DNA of 64,000 nt from Io17-Chloro-G2 sp965226825 (GCA_965226825.1 CBDDED010000003.1:124001-188000), one strand, 5' to 3'. Counted from the stretch's first letter, positions 17,720 to 26,560 are shown. The notes: generated from the sequence alone by a model not told the origin. Program-made: numbers and translations.

Positions 17720-18124
17720 AACATCCTCCTGGCTTCGCTAAGAACAACCGGGATTGCCCGGCCTAACGGCATATATTTCACGATACCCGCCGGCCCCGCC
17801 GGTCGAAAGGAACATTAAAAACCCGGTGCATCAACGGCCCGATTGTATGAACGCGAAACCTGGGTGTCAATTTGAGTTTGAGTTCGCCCCGGGAATACAG
17901 TGTTTCGGCGAAAACGTTCATCCAGGGAAATCCATTCCACGCGCGGGTACTGCAAGAACCCACAAAGTAGCCGGTGATGGCTGGCGGACGTATAATTTGT
18001 TGGACATCCAGACCAATGGCCGTATGCCTTTGGGGAATTGCTTACCTGGTTTCGGGCCGGCAGTCGCCCCGCTAAACACGAGCGTCAAATAGCAGGATGT
18101 CGCGTTGATGAGGGAGTCGCGGAA
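17720..18124. other. Intergenic region before the LarE-like gene
   Basis: A 405-bp gap between divergent genes. A TATAAT hexamer lies at 17991-17996, 129 bp before the LarE-like start, but no convincing -35 is present. No gene or RNA is recognised. Confidence 0.35.
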
Positions 18125-18988
18125 ATGGTGGAAATGATGGAAACGGTCCAGCCGAAAGGCCCGGCGCCCCATGGTTCCAAGTTGGCTAGCCTTCAGTCGA
18201 TCCTCCAGGAAATGGGATCGGTCATCGTGGCCTACTCCGGCGGGGTAGACAGCGCGTTCCTGGCGCTGACGGCGCATCAGGTTCTGGGGCCCAATGCCTT
18301 GGCGGTCACTGCAAAATCACCCAGCCTGGCTCCGTCGGAGTTCGAAGAGGCAAAATCCCTGGCCGAACGCCTGGGGATTCGCCACCTGGTTATCGAAACC
18401 AGGGAAGTCGAGCGGCCCGAGTACCTGGCCAACAACCCCAACCGCTGCTACTTCTGCAAAGATGAGCTTTACACTCACCTCAACGCCCTGGCCGCCGACC
18501 AACGGGTTCCGTGGGTGGCTAACGGCGCCAACCGTGACGACCTGGGAGACTTTCGTCCTGGGCTGGATGCCGCGCGACAGTACGGTGTCCGCAGTCCATT
18601 GGTTGAGGCCGACCTGTACAAAACAGAGATCAGGGAGTATTCCAAGGAAATGGGGTTGCCGGTATGGGACAAGCCAGCCCAAGCCTGCCTGTCTTCAAGG
18701 ATCCCCTACGGCACACCGGTTTCGGTGGAGGCATTGACCCGCATTTCGAAGGCGGAATCCTTCCTACGTGAAATGGGCCTGAGGCAACTCCGGGTGCGGC
18801 ATCACAACACCGTGGCCCGCATCGAAGTGGCTCCGGAGGACTTTGCGATCATTCTGGACGCGGGCAACCGGGAACGTATTTCAAAGCACTTCAAGTCGAT
18901 CGGATATGCCTACGTTACGCTGGACCTGGACGGGTTCCGCTCCGGCAGCATGAACGAGGTCCTGTCCGCCGAAACCAAGGCCAAGTAG
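18125..18988 (+). CDS. larE: LarE-type ATP-dependent sulfur transferase
   Basis: A 287-residue protein of the PP-loop pyrophosphatase superfamily. The ATP-binding motif SGGVDS is at 38-43. NRCYFCK supplies Cys108 and Cys111, and DKPAQACLSSRIPYG supplies Cys188. LarE enzymes insert sulfur into pyridinium dicarboxylate mononucleotide to build the nickel-pincer cofactor of lactate racemase and related enzymes. Some use one sacrificial Cys, others a three-Cys [4Fe-4S] site; the three Cys here fit the second class, which is inference. LarB, LarC and LarA are not in the window, so they lie elsewhere or the protein serves another thiolation. Start ATG 18125 follows a GGGAG. Confidence 0.82.
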   Translation: MVEMMETVQPKGPAPHGSKLASLQSILQEMGSVIVAYSGGVDSAFLALTAHQVLGPNALAVTAKSPSLAPSEFEEAKSLAERLGIRHLVIETREVERPEYLANNPNRCYFCKDELYTHLNALAADQRVPWVANGANRDDLGDFRPGLDAARQYGVRSPLVEADLYKTEIREYSKEMGLPVWDKPAQACLSSRIPYGTPVSVEALTRISKAESFLREMGLRQLRVRHHNTVARIEVAPEDFAIILDAGNRERISKHFKSIGYAYVTLDLDGFRSGSMNEVLSAETKAK

Positions 18989-19018
18989 CTACGGGTCCGC
19001 CTCCGGGAATCAATGGTT

Positions 19019-19058
19019 CCCCGTCATTCTCGCCGCCGCGGGAATCCAGAGCCCTTTC
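19019..19058 (+). repeat. Dispersed ~40-bp intergenic repeat (REP-like)
   Basis: The consensus begins CCCCGTCATTCTCGCCGC and ends GGAATCCAGAGCCCTTTC. This is the plus-orientation copy, paired with an inverted copy at 19157-19194. Confidence 0.8.
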
Positions 19059-19156
19059 TCCCAAACCTGATGCTGGTCTGCAGGAACGGTGCAGGTGTGA
19101 CGTCAATCGGTCCACCCGTCGCGTTTTGGTTGGCATAATCGCCTTGGCGCATGATC

Positions 19157-19194
19157 AGGGCTCTGGATTCCCGCGGCGGCGAGAATGACGGGGG
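19157..19194 (-). repeat. Dispersed ~40-bp intergenic repeat, inverted copy
   Basis: Begins AGGGCTCTGGATTCCCGC and ends GAGAATGACGGGGG, the reverse complement of the family consensus. A degenerate third copy follows at 19208-19246. Confidence 0.8.
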
Positions 19195-19296
19195 TAGGGG
19201 ACAAAAGAGACCCTGGATCCCTGCTGCGGCAAGAGAGACGGGGGGATTTAATGGCAAATGAAACACCCTGGGGGCCAGCGCCGGAAAATCAAAGGG

Positions 19297-20052
19297 TTAT
19301 CCGTTGTCCCTCTGGGCGAGATTGCCACCGTCCACGGGTAGGTCCACGCCCACTATGAAATCGGCATTGTCCGAGACGAGGAACAGCACCGCCTGGGCCT
19401 GATCCGTGGGGCGACCCCACCGGCCCCGGGGGATCGACTCTGGGACGTTTTCATCGCTGCGAGCCGGACCTCCTCCCACCGGGGTACCGGTTTGGGTGGG
19501 GGTTACCGAGTTTACTCTAATGCCGTAAGGCGCCAACTCCATGGCAGCGCCCCGGGTGAAGTTCAGAACTCCGGCCTTGGCGGTCTGGTATGCGATGGCT
19601 CCGGCCTTGCCCCGATGGCCGGAAGTGGAAGCGATATTCACGATTGCCCCTCCGGTTCCCTGGGCTATCATCTGTTTAGCCGCCCGCTGGGTGCAGAGGA
19701 ATGTTCCGGTAAGGATCACGTCCACCACCTTTCTCCAGCTATCCACGTCGGCATCCAGTAGTCCGGCCCGGTGGGTGATGGCGGCGTTGTTCACCAGGAT
19801 GTCGACCGCCCCGAATGATTCAACGGCCTGGTCCACGGCCCGGCCCACCTGTTCCGGCACGGTGATGTCCGCCTGCACGGCCACGGCCTCGAATCCATTG
19901 GACGTGAGCGCGTCGGCGGTGGCTTGCGCCGCCTCGCCTCGCACGTCCAGGCAGATCAGCCTGGCCCCGTTCTCAGCCAGGGTTGCGGCGATCTGTCTAC
20001 CGATGTTGGGTCCGGCCCCTGAGACAATGGCCACCTTTCCGTCAAGAGACAT
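19297..20052 (-). CDS. Short-chain dehydrogenase/reductase (classical SDR)
   Basis: A 251-residue NAD(P)-dependent oxidoreductase. Start ATG 20052 has AGGAGGG upstream; a longer in-frame start at 20112 lacks one. The cofactor motif is in SGAGPNIGR (about 11-19), followed by NNAAITHRA and the catalytic Ser and Tyr-x3-Lys in IASTSGHRGKAG and YQTAKAG. The C-terminal VDLPVDGGNLAQR is typical of FabG-like SDRs. The substrate is unknown. It may act on products of nearby oxygenases, but no operon link exists. Confidence 0.9.
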   Translation of the reverse strand: MSLDGKVAIVSGAGPNIGRQIAATLAENGARLICLDVRGEAAQATADALTSNGFEAVAVQADITVPEQVGRAVDQAVESFGAVDILVNNAAITHRAGLLDADVDSWRKVVDVILTGTFLCTQRAAKQMIAQGTGGAIVNIASTSGHRGKAGAIAYQTAKAGVLNFTRGAAMELAPYGIRVNSVTPTQTGTPVGGGPARSDENVPESIPRGRWGRPTDQAQAVLFLVSDNADFIVGVDLPVDGGNLAQRDNG

Positions 20053-20705
20053 AGCGCTTACCCTCCTGATGCTTGTCGAAACTACCGGCGGAGCTACCCC
20101 ACGCCAATCCAATGTTCGGCGAGCGTGGCTCCCACGCCAGGGTTGTCTATGGTCCGCTTCTTCCAGCGGTGTGATGCCTGCCCGATTACGTTTGTAGAGG
20201 CGTCGGTAAAAACTCGAGGTTGGATTTGCGGGGCCGGCGTGAAAGTTCGAAGCTCTGTGAATCTTACCAATTCCCTCTTCAAATCGGAATCGGCCAGGGT
20301 CATTTAATTGGCCCCTGTCATTGCAATGGCGGCGGATGTCTTGTGGATGCCGGGCCGTGTTCTGTGTTCCCGCAGGAATTTGAACTACGGAAAGGGCTCT
20401 GGATTCCCACTGCGGTGAGAAAGACGGGGGCGGGTGTGATTGATTCGTAACTGGAACCTTGGTTCCTGGTCATTCAAATTCCTCTGTAAGCAGCAACGGG
20501 TGGGGGCGTGTACGTCGTGGATTCCCGACTTTTTCGGGGATAGGGGAGTGGCGACGGTCTGGGTGAGTTGCCAAGGCGGGTTGGGGCGGCGGGCAACCAA
20601 AACCGGGCGAGGGACGTATAATATTTAACTTGAAGCGGTATGCCGCTCCCGCCAACCGGTGTGAGGGGCGGCGGCCGCGAGCTTGAAATTCAGGAGACCC
20701 GCAGC
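20053..20705. other. Intergenic region upstream of the ccdA-like operon
   Basis: A 653-bp gap between divergent genes. It holds one copy of the dispersed repeat (20391-20430) and a TATAAT at 20617-20622, 84 bp before the ccdA-like start, in a GACGTATAAT context also seen at 17988. No -35 of quality and no gene are visible. Confidence 0.45.
20391..20430 (-). repeat. Dispersed ~40-bp intergenic repeat
   Basis: Reads AAAGGGCTCTGGATTCCCAC and ends AAAGACGGGGG; a slightly diverged copy of the family also at 19019, 39799 and elsewhere. Confidence 0.75.
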
Positions 20706-21629
20706 ATGTTCCTGTCCAAAGCCCGAGGAATCCCAGCATCATTGCAGGACCCGCAGGTCCGCCGAGGGCTGGTTTTGTCGGTCCTGTTGGCCGTGGCGGC
20801 CCTCGTCATACCTGCGGTGGGGGCCATTATCATTGGCGGCGGCAGCGGTATCGATGGAGTAAACGGGTTCGTTGAGTCTCTATCGGGCAATTCCAGTTCC
20901 TGGCTGGCAGGCCTGGGGTTCGGATTGCTGGCGCCGTTGGGGTTTGCTTTTGCGGCGGGCATGGCGTCGGCGGTCAACCCCTGCGGATTCGCCATGCTCC
21001 CGGCCTACCTGGGGCTGTACCTTGGATCGGACCAGGAAAACGCGGGACCAACATACCCGGCCAAACAGCTGGGGAAAGCCCTGCTGGTTGGAGCGTCCGT
21101 AACCGCAGGCTTCGTCGTTTTGTTCGCCGCCGTCGGGATGGTGATCGGCTTTGGCGCCCGGACGTTTGTGGTCGGCGTTCTGCCCTGGCTGGGCCTCGGC
21201 ATCGGCGTATTCCTGGTAGTTGCCGGAGCCTGGATGGTGGGCGGAGGGAAATTCTACAGTGGGTTGGCCGCCCGAACGGCGTCCCGGTTGGGCGACCCAG
21301 GCAAGACCAACATCAAAGGATACTTCATTTTCGGATTGAGTTACGGGACCGCATCCCTCAGCTGCACCCTGCCAATTTTCCTGGCTGTGGTTGGAACCAG
21401 CCTGGCCGTCTCCAGCGCTCTGGTGTCCCTCGGCCAATTCCTGCTCTATGCCCTGGGGATGGGGCTGGTGATCCTGGCGCTGACCCTGGGAATCGCCTTC
21501 TTCCGCAGCGCAATGGTGGGCGGCCTGCGCAAGGTGATGCCCTACGTTCAACCCGTGGGGTCCTGGCTGATGGTGGTGGCCGGCGCATACATCGTCTTTT
21601 ACTGGTTGACCATCGGCGGGCTGTTGTGA
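20706..21629 (+). CDS. CcdA/DsbD-like transmembrane thiol-electron transporter
   Basis: A 307-residue integral membrane protein. ATG 20706 follows CAGGAGACC; an upstream in-frame ATG at 20640 lacks a good site. The central domain has six to seven helices with the family hallmark NPCGFAMLPAYLGLYLG and a second Cys in YGTASLSCTLPIFL. In CcdA and DsbD the two Cys carry reducing equivalents from cytoplasmic thioredoxin to the outside for cytochrome c maturation or disulfide repair. An extra N-terminal helix is present. The stop overlaps an in-frame GTG of the DUF3179 lipoprotein gene, so the two are probably one operon and the lipoprotein may receive the electrons. Confidence 0.85.
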   Translation: MFLSKARGIPASLQDPQVRRGLVLSVLLAVAALVIPAVGAIIIGGGSGIDGVNGFVESLSGNSSSWLAGLGFGLLAPLGFAFAAGMASAVNPCGFAMLPAYLGLYLGSDQENAGPTYPAKQLGKALLVGASVTAGFVVLFAAVGMVIGFGARTFVVGVLPWLGLGIGVFLVVAGAWMVGGGKFYSGLAARTASRLGDPGKTNIKGYFIFGLSYGTASLSCTLPIFLAVVGTSLAVSSALVSLGQFLLYALGMGLVILALTLGIAFFRSAMVGGLRKVMPYVQPVGSWLMVVAGAYIVFYWLTIGGLL

Positions 21630-21706
21630 CCCGGCCCCGACACGATGGGAGACCTTGCGCAGGGGCGTCGGAAGCCGCAGCCCCAACCAAGCTGGGAGCA
21701 ATCCAA

Positions 21707-23161
21707 GTGACATTCGTACAGCGCTTTTGGGACCGTTTAGGGGGGTTGCCCCTCGCCTTAGTCATAGGTTTGGCATTCCTGTCCGCCGCCTGTGGCAGCG
21801 CGTCCGCTGAACCACCCGCCGCAGATGTCGACTCTCGACTTGCGCCGCCGGCCCTGGGATCTCCGGCGCCCGGAAATTCGTCGGGCGAGAGCGCTGTCCC
21901 GGCCGGCAGGGAATCTTCGGGCAACGACGCAGTTGCGGCTCCTTCGGAACCGGTTGGTTCTCAAGTCAAGGGTCAGCCGACGCTTGCGGCCCCGGAGCCA
22001 GCCCAAACAGAGCGGCTGGTTGACCTGGGCCCGGCGCCGGGGATTGAGCCGGACCCTGACTACAAAGAGGCGTTGGAAAACAGCGGGCTTTCCACTTTAG
22101 GGTGGGACACCGATTTCAGCCTGCACTCGGTGGCGTTTGATGAGATTATATCCGGCGGCCCTCCAAGGGATGGTATTCCCCCGCTGGACTCTCCCAGTTT
22201 TGTCAGTCCCGATGATGCAGACGCATGGCTGGGCAACCAGGAGCCGGTGATTTCCTTTGAGTTGAATGGTGAGGCCAAGGCCTACCCTCTCCAGATTCTG
22301 ACCTGGCACGAAATCGTCAATGACGAGGTCGGAGGAGTCCCGGTCATCATCACGTTTTGCCCCTTGTGCAACTCGGCCATTGTGTTCGACCGCCGGTTGG
22401 ATGGGGTGGTCCTCGACTTCGGCACTTCGGGCCGCCTGCGGAACAGCGACCTGATCATGTGGGACCGGCAGACCGAATCGTGGTGGCAGCAGTTGACCGG
22501 CGAGGCCATCATCGGGAAGTTAACCGGACACACTCTGGAATTTCTGCCGGCGCCAATCGTGTCCTGGGCAGACTTCAAAGCCGCCCACCCAACGGGGCAG
22601 GTGCTATCCCAGGAAACAGGTTTCGGCAGGTCATACGGACGCAACCCGTATGCAGGCTATGATGAAGTCGGGAAACCGCCGTTCCTGTTCTTTGGCGACC
22701 TGGACGGACGGCTGTTGCCCAAGGAGCGGGTGGTAGCATTTACCCTGGGCGGGATGGACGTTGCGATTCCATTCAGCGCGTTGGAGAAAGAAGGGGTCGT
22801 TAACTATTCGGTGGGGGACTCGGACATAGCCGTTTTCTTCAAGAAAGGGACCACGTCGGCGCTGGACTTGTCGTCGATCCGCGACTCCCGGGACGTGGGC
22901 GCCGCTGCGGTGTTCGACGCGAATCTGGATGGCCGAAAGTTGACCTTTGCGAGCACTGATGCAACCGGCGATGCAACCGATATGGACGGCTTCAGGGACA
23001 ACGAAACCGGGAGCTCATGGAATATATTGGGTCAAGGGACTGCCGGACCATTGGCGGGGGCCAGCCTTACCCCGGTGGTCCACGCCAACCATTTCTGGTT
23101 CGCGTGGGCGGCGTTCAAGCCCGACACGCTGATTTACCAGGGTGGAGATTCCGCGGAATAA
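21707..23161 (+). CDS. DUF3179 domain lipoprotein with CxxC motif
   Basis: A 484-residue lipoprotein. GTG 21707 with GGGAG eight bases upstream gives a normal signal peptide ending LSAAC (Cys29); a GTG at 21626 overlapping the previous stop is an alternative start. After a low-complexity linker the DUF3179 domain runs from about residue 110 to the end, with PPLDSPSF, AYPLQILTWHEIVNDEVGG, FCPLCNSAIVFDR (Cys218, Cys221), FGTSGRLRNSDLIMWDR and a C-terminal HFWFAWAAFKPDT. The family function is unknown. The extracytoplasmic CxxC next to a CcdA-like electron carrier suggests a redox role. A paralogue at 30624-32186 has TGA at the first of these Cys. Confidence 0.88.
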   Translation: MTFVQRFWDRLGGLPLALVIGLAFLSAACGSASAEPPAADVDSRLAPPALGSPAPGNSSGESAVPAGRESSGNDAVAAPSEPVGSQVKGQPTLAAPEPAQTERLVDLGPAPGIEPDPDYKEALENSGLSTLGWDTDFSLHSVAFDEIISGGPPRDGIPPLDSPSFVSPDDADAWLGNQEPVISFELNGEAKAYPLQILTWHEIVNDEVGGVPVIITFCPLCNSAIVFDRRLDGVVLDFGTSGRLRNSDLIMWDRQTESWWQQLTGEAIIGKLTGHTLEFLPAPIVSWADFKAAHPTGQVLSQETGFGRSYGRNPYAGYDEVGKPPFLFFGDLDGRLLPKERVVAFTLGGMDVAIPFSALEKEGVVNYSVGDSDIAVFFKKGTTSALDLSSIRDSRDVGAAAVFDANLDGRKLTFASTDATGDATDMDGFRDNETGSSWNILGQGTAGPLAGASLTPVVHANHFWFAWAAFKPDTLIYQGGDSAE

Positions 23162-23212
23162 CAGACGCCGGGGAATAGTAAACGCCGGGCTTCCGGGTGG
23201 CTGCCAGGGCTC

Positions 23213-23608
23213 CTAGCCGCCGATCTCCGCTATCGCCTCCACCTCAACCAGCAGGTCGGGGTCGGCCAGACCGGCAACCAGGATGGTGGTGCTGGTGGGG
23301 CGTCCTTCATCAGGGAGTAGTTCGAGGCGAACGGGGCGGATCTTCGCCAGGTTTTCTGCGCCGACCACATAGGTTGTGGTCTTGACGATGTCCTTGAGTG
23401 TACCGCCGGCCGCCTGGATTGCCAGTTCCAGATTCGCCCAAACCACTCGAATCTGGGCCGCGGCGTCGCCTTTGTGGATGGTGTTACCGTCCAGCCCCCT
23501 GGATACCTGCCCTGCGATGTAGACGGTATTGCCCACCTTCACCACGTGGTTGTACAGGTTAAGGGGCGAGGGGGCGACTCCTTCTGGGTTGAAAAACTCG
23601 GGCGCCAC
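23213..23608 (-). CDS. RidA family protein (enamine/imine deaminase)
   Basis: A 131-residue protein of the YjgF/YER057c/UK114 family. Typical members are trimers that hydrolyse reactive enamine/imine intermediates released by PLP enzymes. Seen are YIAGQVSRGLDG near the N-terminus, the QIRVVWANLELAIQAAGGTLKDIVKTTTYV helix region, and GRPTSTTILVAGLADPDLLVEVEAIA, which supplies the conserved Arg that binds the substrate carboxylate. Length is normal. Start ATG 23608 follows AAAGGAGGACACGGTGGC. It converges on the DUF3179 gene. Confidence 0.88.
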   Translation of the reverse strand: MAPEFFNPEGVAPSPLNLYNHVVKVGNTVYIAGQVSRGLDGNTIHKGDAAAQIRVVWANLELAIQAAGGTLKDIVKTTTYVVGAENLAKIRPVRLELLPDEGRPTSTTILVAGLADPDLLVEVEAIAEIGG

Positions 23609-23712
23609 CGTGTCCTCCTTTTTTGCCCTGGTCCAGCTATCCCGGTCTGCCGGGCAGTTATCCCGGTCTACCGGGGCCCGGCGGAAAGCCGCAGAAACAG
23701 CGGCCTGCGACT

Positions 23713-23925
23713 TTAAGTGCGCCCTTCTACGTGGCCGCCCTCGTCAATGGCAATGACTTCATCGGCGGAGATCCAGGACTCGCTCCCGACCAGTCCAGGG
23801 TCTCCCATGGAGTCGAGCAACCGCACCTGTACGGTGTAGGCGGCGGTGTCTATGGACAAGACCTCGGCCCGGTCTCCCGAGGATAGCATTACGGTGGATT
23901 CCAATCGAATGTCTGCTGGGTTCAC
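23713..23925 (-). CDS. Small protein of unknown function
   Basis: A 70-residue protein that starts at GTG 23925 with GGAGGAACAACC upstream, an excellent site. The sequence (STVMLSSGDRAEVLSIDTAA, YTVQVRLLDS) looks like a small SH3-like beta-barrel, with an acidic C-terminus. It has no signal peptide. It lies 105 bp upstream of the RidA gene on the same strand and may be co-transcribed. The family is not recognised. Confidence 0.6.
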   Translation of the reverse strand: MNPADIRLESTVMLSSGDRAEVLSIDTAAYTVQVRLLDSMGDPGLVGSESWISADEVIAIDEGGHVEGRT

Positions 23926-24065
23926 GGTTGTTCCTCCGCTGTCTGATTATCTGTCGGGTAGGGGCGGCCCCGGTTCAGCCAACGCCACCCCCAAAAATCA
24001 TTAACTGTTGACCGCGCTGCGTTGGATACGCGGCCCGGTGGGACCGATGCGCCGACGGGGCGCTA

Positions 24066-25370
24066 TCAGAAAACCGGTTGGTCCAAGGGCCTCTCCGGCT
24101 CCAACGCCTGCACCATATCCCGCAAAACCGGGGAGTATTTGCCGGCCGAGCCGGTGCGCCGGATTAAACTACGGCTCACAAATCCCCACGGGTCTTCCCG
24201 GCCTTCCCAGGGCAGGTCCACACATAAATTGGCAGCGGGGTCTCGGAACACGTTCATCGGCTCCCCGCCGTCCTCGATAACCGCCATCTGCTGGCGCAGC
24301 ATTCGCCGGTACATGATTATTCCCTTGTCCGACTCGCCCAGCTTCTCCTGCGACCGGTCGGAGACTGGCCCCTGGGTAATCCAAGCCATGATGTCCTGGC
24401 CGCTATTGTTGTCCATCAGCGACCAATCAGCCTTTCCACCTGCATCGATGGGCAGGGGAACCGAGTAGTGGGGAACGGTTTCCTGCACAGGAACCCTGGC
24501 GTCCGGGTCCTGCGGGTAAGCGCTAAACCAGACGTGAAGGGTGTGGGTGTCGTCGATGGGCACCCGGTATTGGAAGTTGATGCCGATACGCAGAATGTTG
24601 GGGAAGACCACAGGATGACCGATGCGCCATTCAGGGTCCTCCTCGGTACGGCCTTCCACCACTCTCCGCTTGATGATGCCATGCCGGAACTCGTCGAATC
24701 CGATCTTCTCGTGGGAGTTGCCGATTCCCAACCCGGAATTGGCGCCATCACCCAACCGGTAGGCCATTCTCTTGAGGTCAGTGCGGCCCAGCCTTTCCAG
24801 AACGTAGTTGGCAAAAGCGGTGTGCAGCCATTCGGTATGGGTCGGGTCCATGGAGTTCTCCATGACCTGGAGGTAGTTGCAAGGCAGAACCGCGGTCCCG
24901 ATGTCCCAGAGCACGTTGTCCCAGGCGAACAGGTCCCACCGGGGCAGCAGGGGCGCGGGCAACGGCCCCATGTATATGAATATCAACCCCGACAATTCCT
25001 GGGCGGGATATGCCCGGATTTTGATCCTGCTTGGGAAGGTGCTATCCGGAGATTCTGCCGGCATTTCCAGGCACTGGCCGGTCTGGTCGAACATCCAGCC
25101 GTGATATGGGCACCTCAGACCGTCTTCCTCGGGGATACCGTAGGTCAACGATATTCTCCGATGGGGGCAAACATTGTCGATGACGCCGTAGCGTCCCTTG
25201 CGGTCCTTGTACAAGACCATGTCCTCGCCTAGGAGCCGGACCTCTTTCACCGGGTTTTCTTCCAGTTCAACGGCGGATGCCACCGGTTGCCAGTAGCGGC
25301 GCATCAGCTCGCCCATGGGGGTTCCGGGGCCCACCTGGGTCATCCTTTCATTTTCTTTGACGGTCAGCAT
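24066..25370 (-). CDS. Rieske non-heme iron oxygenase, large subunit
   Basis: A 434-residue oxygenase alpha subunit, close to the one at 14968-16215. Rieske ligands are Cys68, His70, Cys87, His90; the catalytic iron motif is NSMDPTHTEWLHTAF. The N-terminus MLTVKENERMTQVGPGTPMG is shared with the other three. The start ATG 25370 is preceded by TAAGGAGAAAAAAGA, in which the AAGGA belongs to the nearest unit of a 20-bp tandem repeat array (25380-25459). No reductase is adjacent. The substrate is unknown, though similarity to the 14968 protein suggests a related compound. Confidence 0.9.
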   Translation of the reverse strand: MLTVKENERMTQVGPGTPMGELMRRYWQPVASAVELEENPVKEVRLLGEDMVLYKDRKGRYGVIDNVCPHRRISLTYGIPEEDGLRCPYHGWMFDQTGQCLEMPAESPDSTFPSRIKIRAYPAQELSGLIFIYMGPLPAPLLPRWDLFAWDNVLWDIGTAVLPCNYLQVMENSMDPTHTEWLHTAFANYVLERLGRTDLKRMAYRLGDGANSGLGIGNSHEKIGFDEFRHGIIKRRVVEGRTEEDPEWRIGHPVVFPNILRIGINFQYRVPIDDTHTLHVWFSAYPQDPDARVPVQETVPHYSVPLPIDAGGKADWSLMDNNSGQDIMAWITQGPVSDRSQEKLGESDKGIIMYRRMLRQQMAVIEDGGEPMNVFRDPAANLCVDLPWEGREDPWGFVSRSLIRRTGSAGKYSPVLRDMVQALEPERPLDQPVF

Positions 25371-25379
25371 TCTTTTTTC

Positions 25380-25459
25380 TCCTTAAACGAGGGGTCGTGT
25401 CCTTCGACGATGTGCCAAGTCCCTAAACGAGGGGCTATGTCCTTAAACCAGTGGTCAGG
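25380..25459. repeat. Four 20-bp tandem repeats in the leader of a Rieske gene
   Basis: Units start at 25380, 25400, 25420 and 25440, each beginning TCC(T/C)(T/C) on the plus strand; units 1, 3 and 4 share TAAAC. On the minus strand each unit ends in a Shine-Dalgarno-like (A/G)GGA, and the last provides the ribosome site of the gene starting at 25370. Confidence 0.6.
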
Positions 25460-25552
25460 CGGGGAACCAAGCTTAATCGCGCAACTCATACTACCATAAC
25501 CGGGTATCTATATGACGGGCGACTGGCATGACCGGTCACCCGGGGTTTTCCG

Positions 25553-26305
25553 CTACGCGCCGGCCGACTGGTCCTTACGGGCCCGCCATTCGGCCAAGTA
25601 TTCCAGGACTTCGCCCAAGGGCAGCACGTCGGCGTATTTCTGGTGCATGTCGAAAAGGTTGATGGCGTGAGACGCTTGGTGCCGGTCGAACACGCATTCT
25701 TCCACCACCACCATCCGGTAACGGTTGGTGCAGCCGTCGACGACGCTGGCCCTGACGCAACCGCTGGTGCTTTCGCCGCAGGTGATGATGGTGTCGATTC
25801 CAAGGTAGTTCAGGTGCCCCATGAGGGGAGTGCCCCAAAAGGCGCTTGGCGAGGATTTCAAGAGCACGGGCTCACCGGGCAGCGGGCCGACCTCGTCAAT
25901 GATGTCTCCCCGACGGTCGAAGCGGTCCTGGGCTTCTGGGGTTTTCTCAACCGGGCTGGCAACCTGGCCGGAGGCGGGGGCCGTCGACTTCCTGACCTCG
26001 GACCAACCCACCAAAGCAGGTTCGTTCAGGCTGGTCATGTGGACTACCGGTATGCGGGCGTCCCGCGCTGCCTGGAGCAAGGTCTGGATATGGGGAACCG
26101 ATTCCCAGGCGTCCAGACCGCAACTGCTGGGCCAATCTTCAACGGCGTCCAGAATGTGCTGGGGATGGTCGCCGAAGACCCAGCGGTACAGGTCGATAAG
26201 CAACAACGCCGGGTTGTCGCCAAACCCGGAAGCCTTTCGGGGAACCAATGCCAGATGCGCTTTGTCTTGCTCGGTGAGGAATTTGTCCCAAACCCGCTCG
26301 GCCAT
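25553..26305 (-). CDS. Isochorismatase-fold cysteine hydrolase
   Basis: A 250-residue protein of the isochorismatase/N-carbamoylsarcosine amidohydrolase family. The catalytic triad is visible: Asp in PALLLIDLYRW, Lys in EPVLLKSSPSAFWGT and Cys in GESTSGCVRASVVDG. The cis-peptide region before the Cys and the CVFDRHQASHAINLFDM helix are typical of the N-carbamoylsarcosine amidohydrolase branch. Such enzymes release ammonia and CO2 or hydrolyse amides of small acids. Start ATG 26305 follows TCGGAGGTTGCC. It is downstream of nothing obvious and monocistronic. The substrate is uncertain. Confidence 0.87.
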   Translation of the reverse strand: MAERVWDKFLTEQDKAHLALVPRKASGFGDNPALLLIDLYRWVFGDHPQHILDAVEDWPSSCGLDAWESVPHIQTLLQAARDARIPVVHMTSLNEPALVGWSEVRKSTAPASGQVASPVEKTPEAQDRFDRRGDIIDEVGPLPGEPVLLKSSPSAFWGTPLMGHLNYLGIDTIITCGESTSGCVRASVVDGCTNRYRMVVVEECVFDRHQASHAINLFDMHQKYADVLPLGEVLEYLAEWRARKDQSAGA

Positions 26306-26560
26306 GGCAACCTCCGACCAATTTTAAGGTTGATTAAACTTTCCGGGTTGCCCGCCGCGGTACGCGGCGTAAGGGCTACGGGGCGCAAGCCCGCGAACCG
26401 GAAAAGGACACCTTGGGCTGAATCTACCATTCGGCCTTGCGGCAGTCAACGGCCTGGCGCGGGGACAATGGGGCCCGCCATGCCGGTTTCAACGCAGAGG
26501 GCGCGGAGGAGCGCCCACGCCGGGCGGATCTCCGTCAGTACGACTGTGTTGACACATAAA

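Larger units (their letters stand above)
18989..19296. other. Intergenic region filled with dispersed palindromic repeats
   Basis: A 308-bp gap between convergent genes holding three copies of the dispersed ~40-bp repeat: 19019-19058, 19157-19194 (opposite orientation) and a degenerate one at 19208-19246. The first two could pair into a long hairpin and act as a transcription stop. No coding sequence is seen. Confidence 0.6.

Noticed and set aside
25380..25459. CRISPR array.
   Set aside because: The 20-bp units are contiguous with no spacers, so they are simple tandem repeats.
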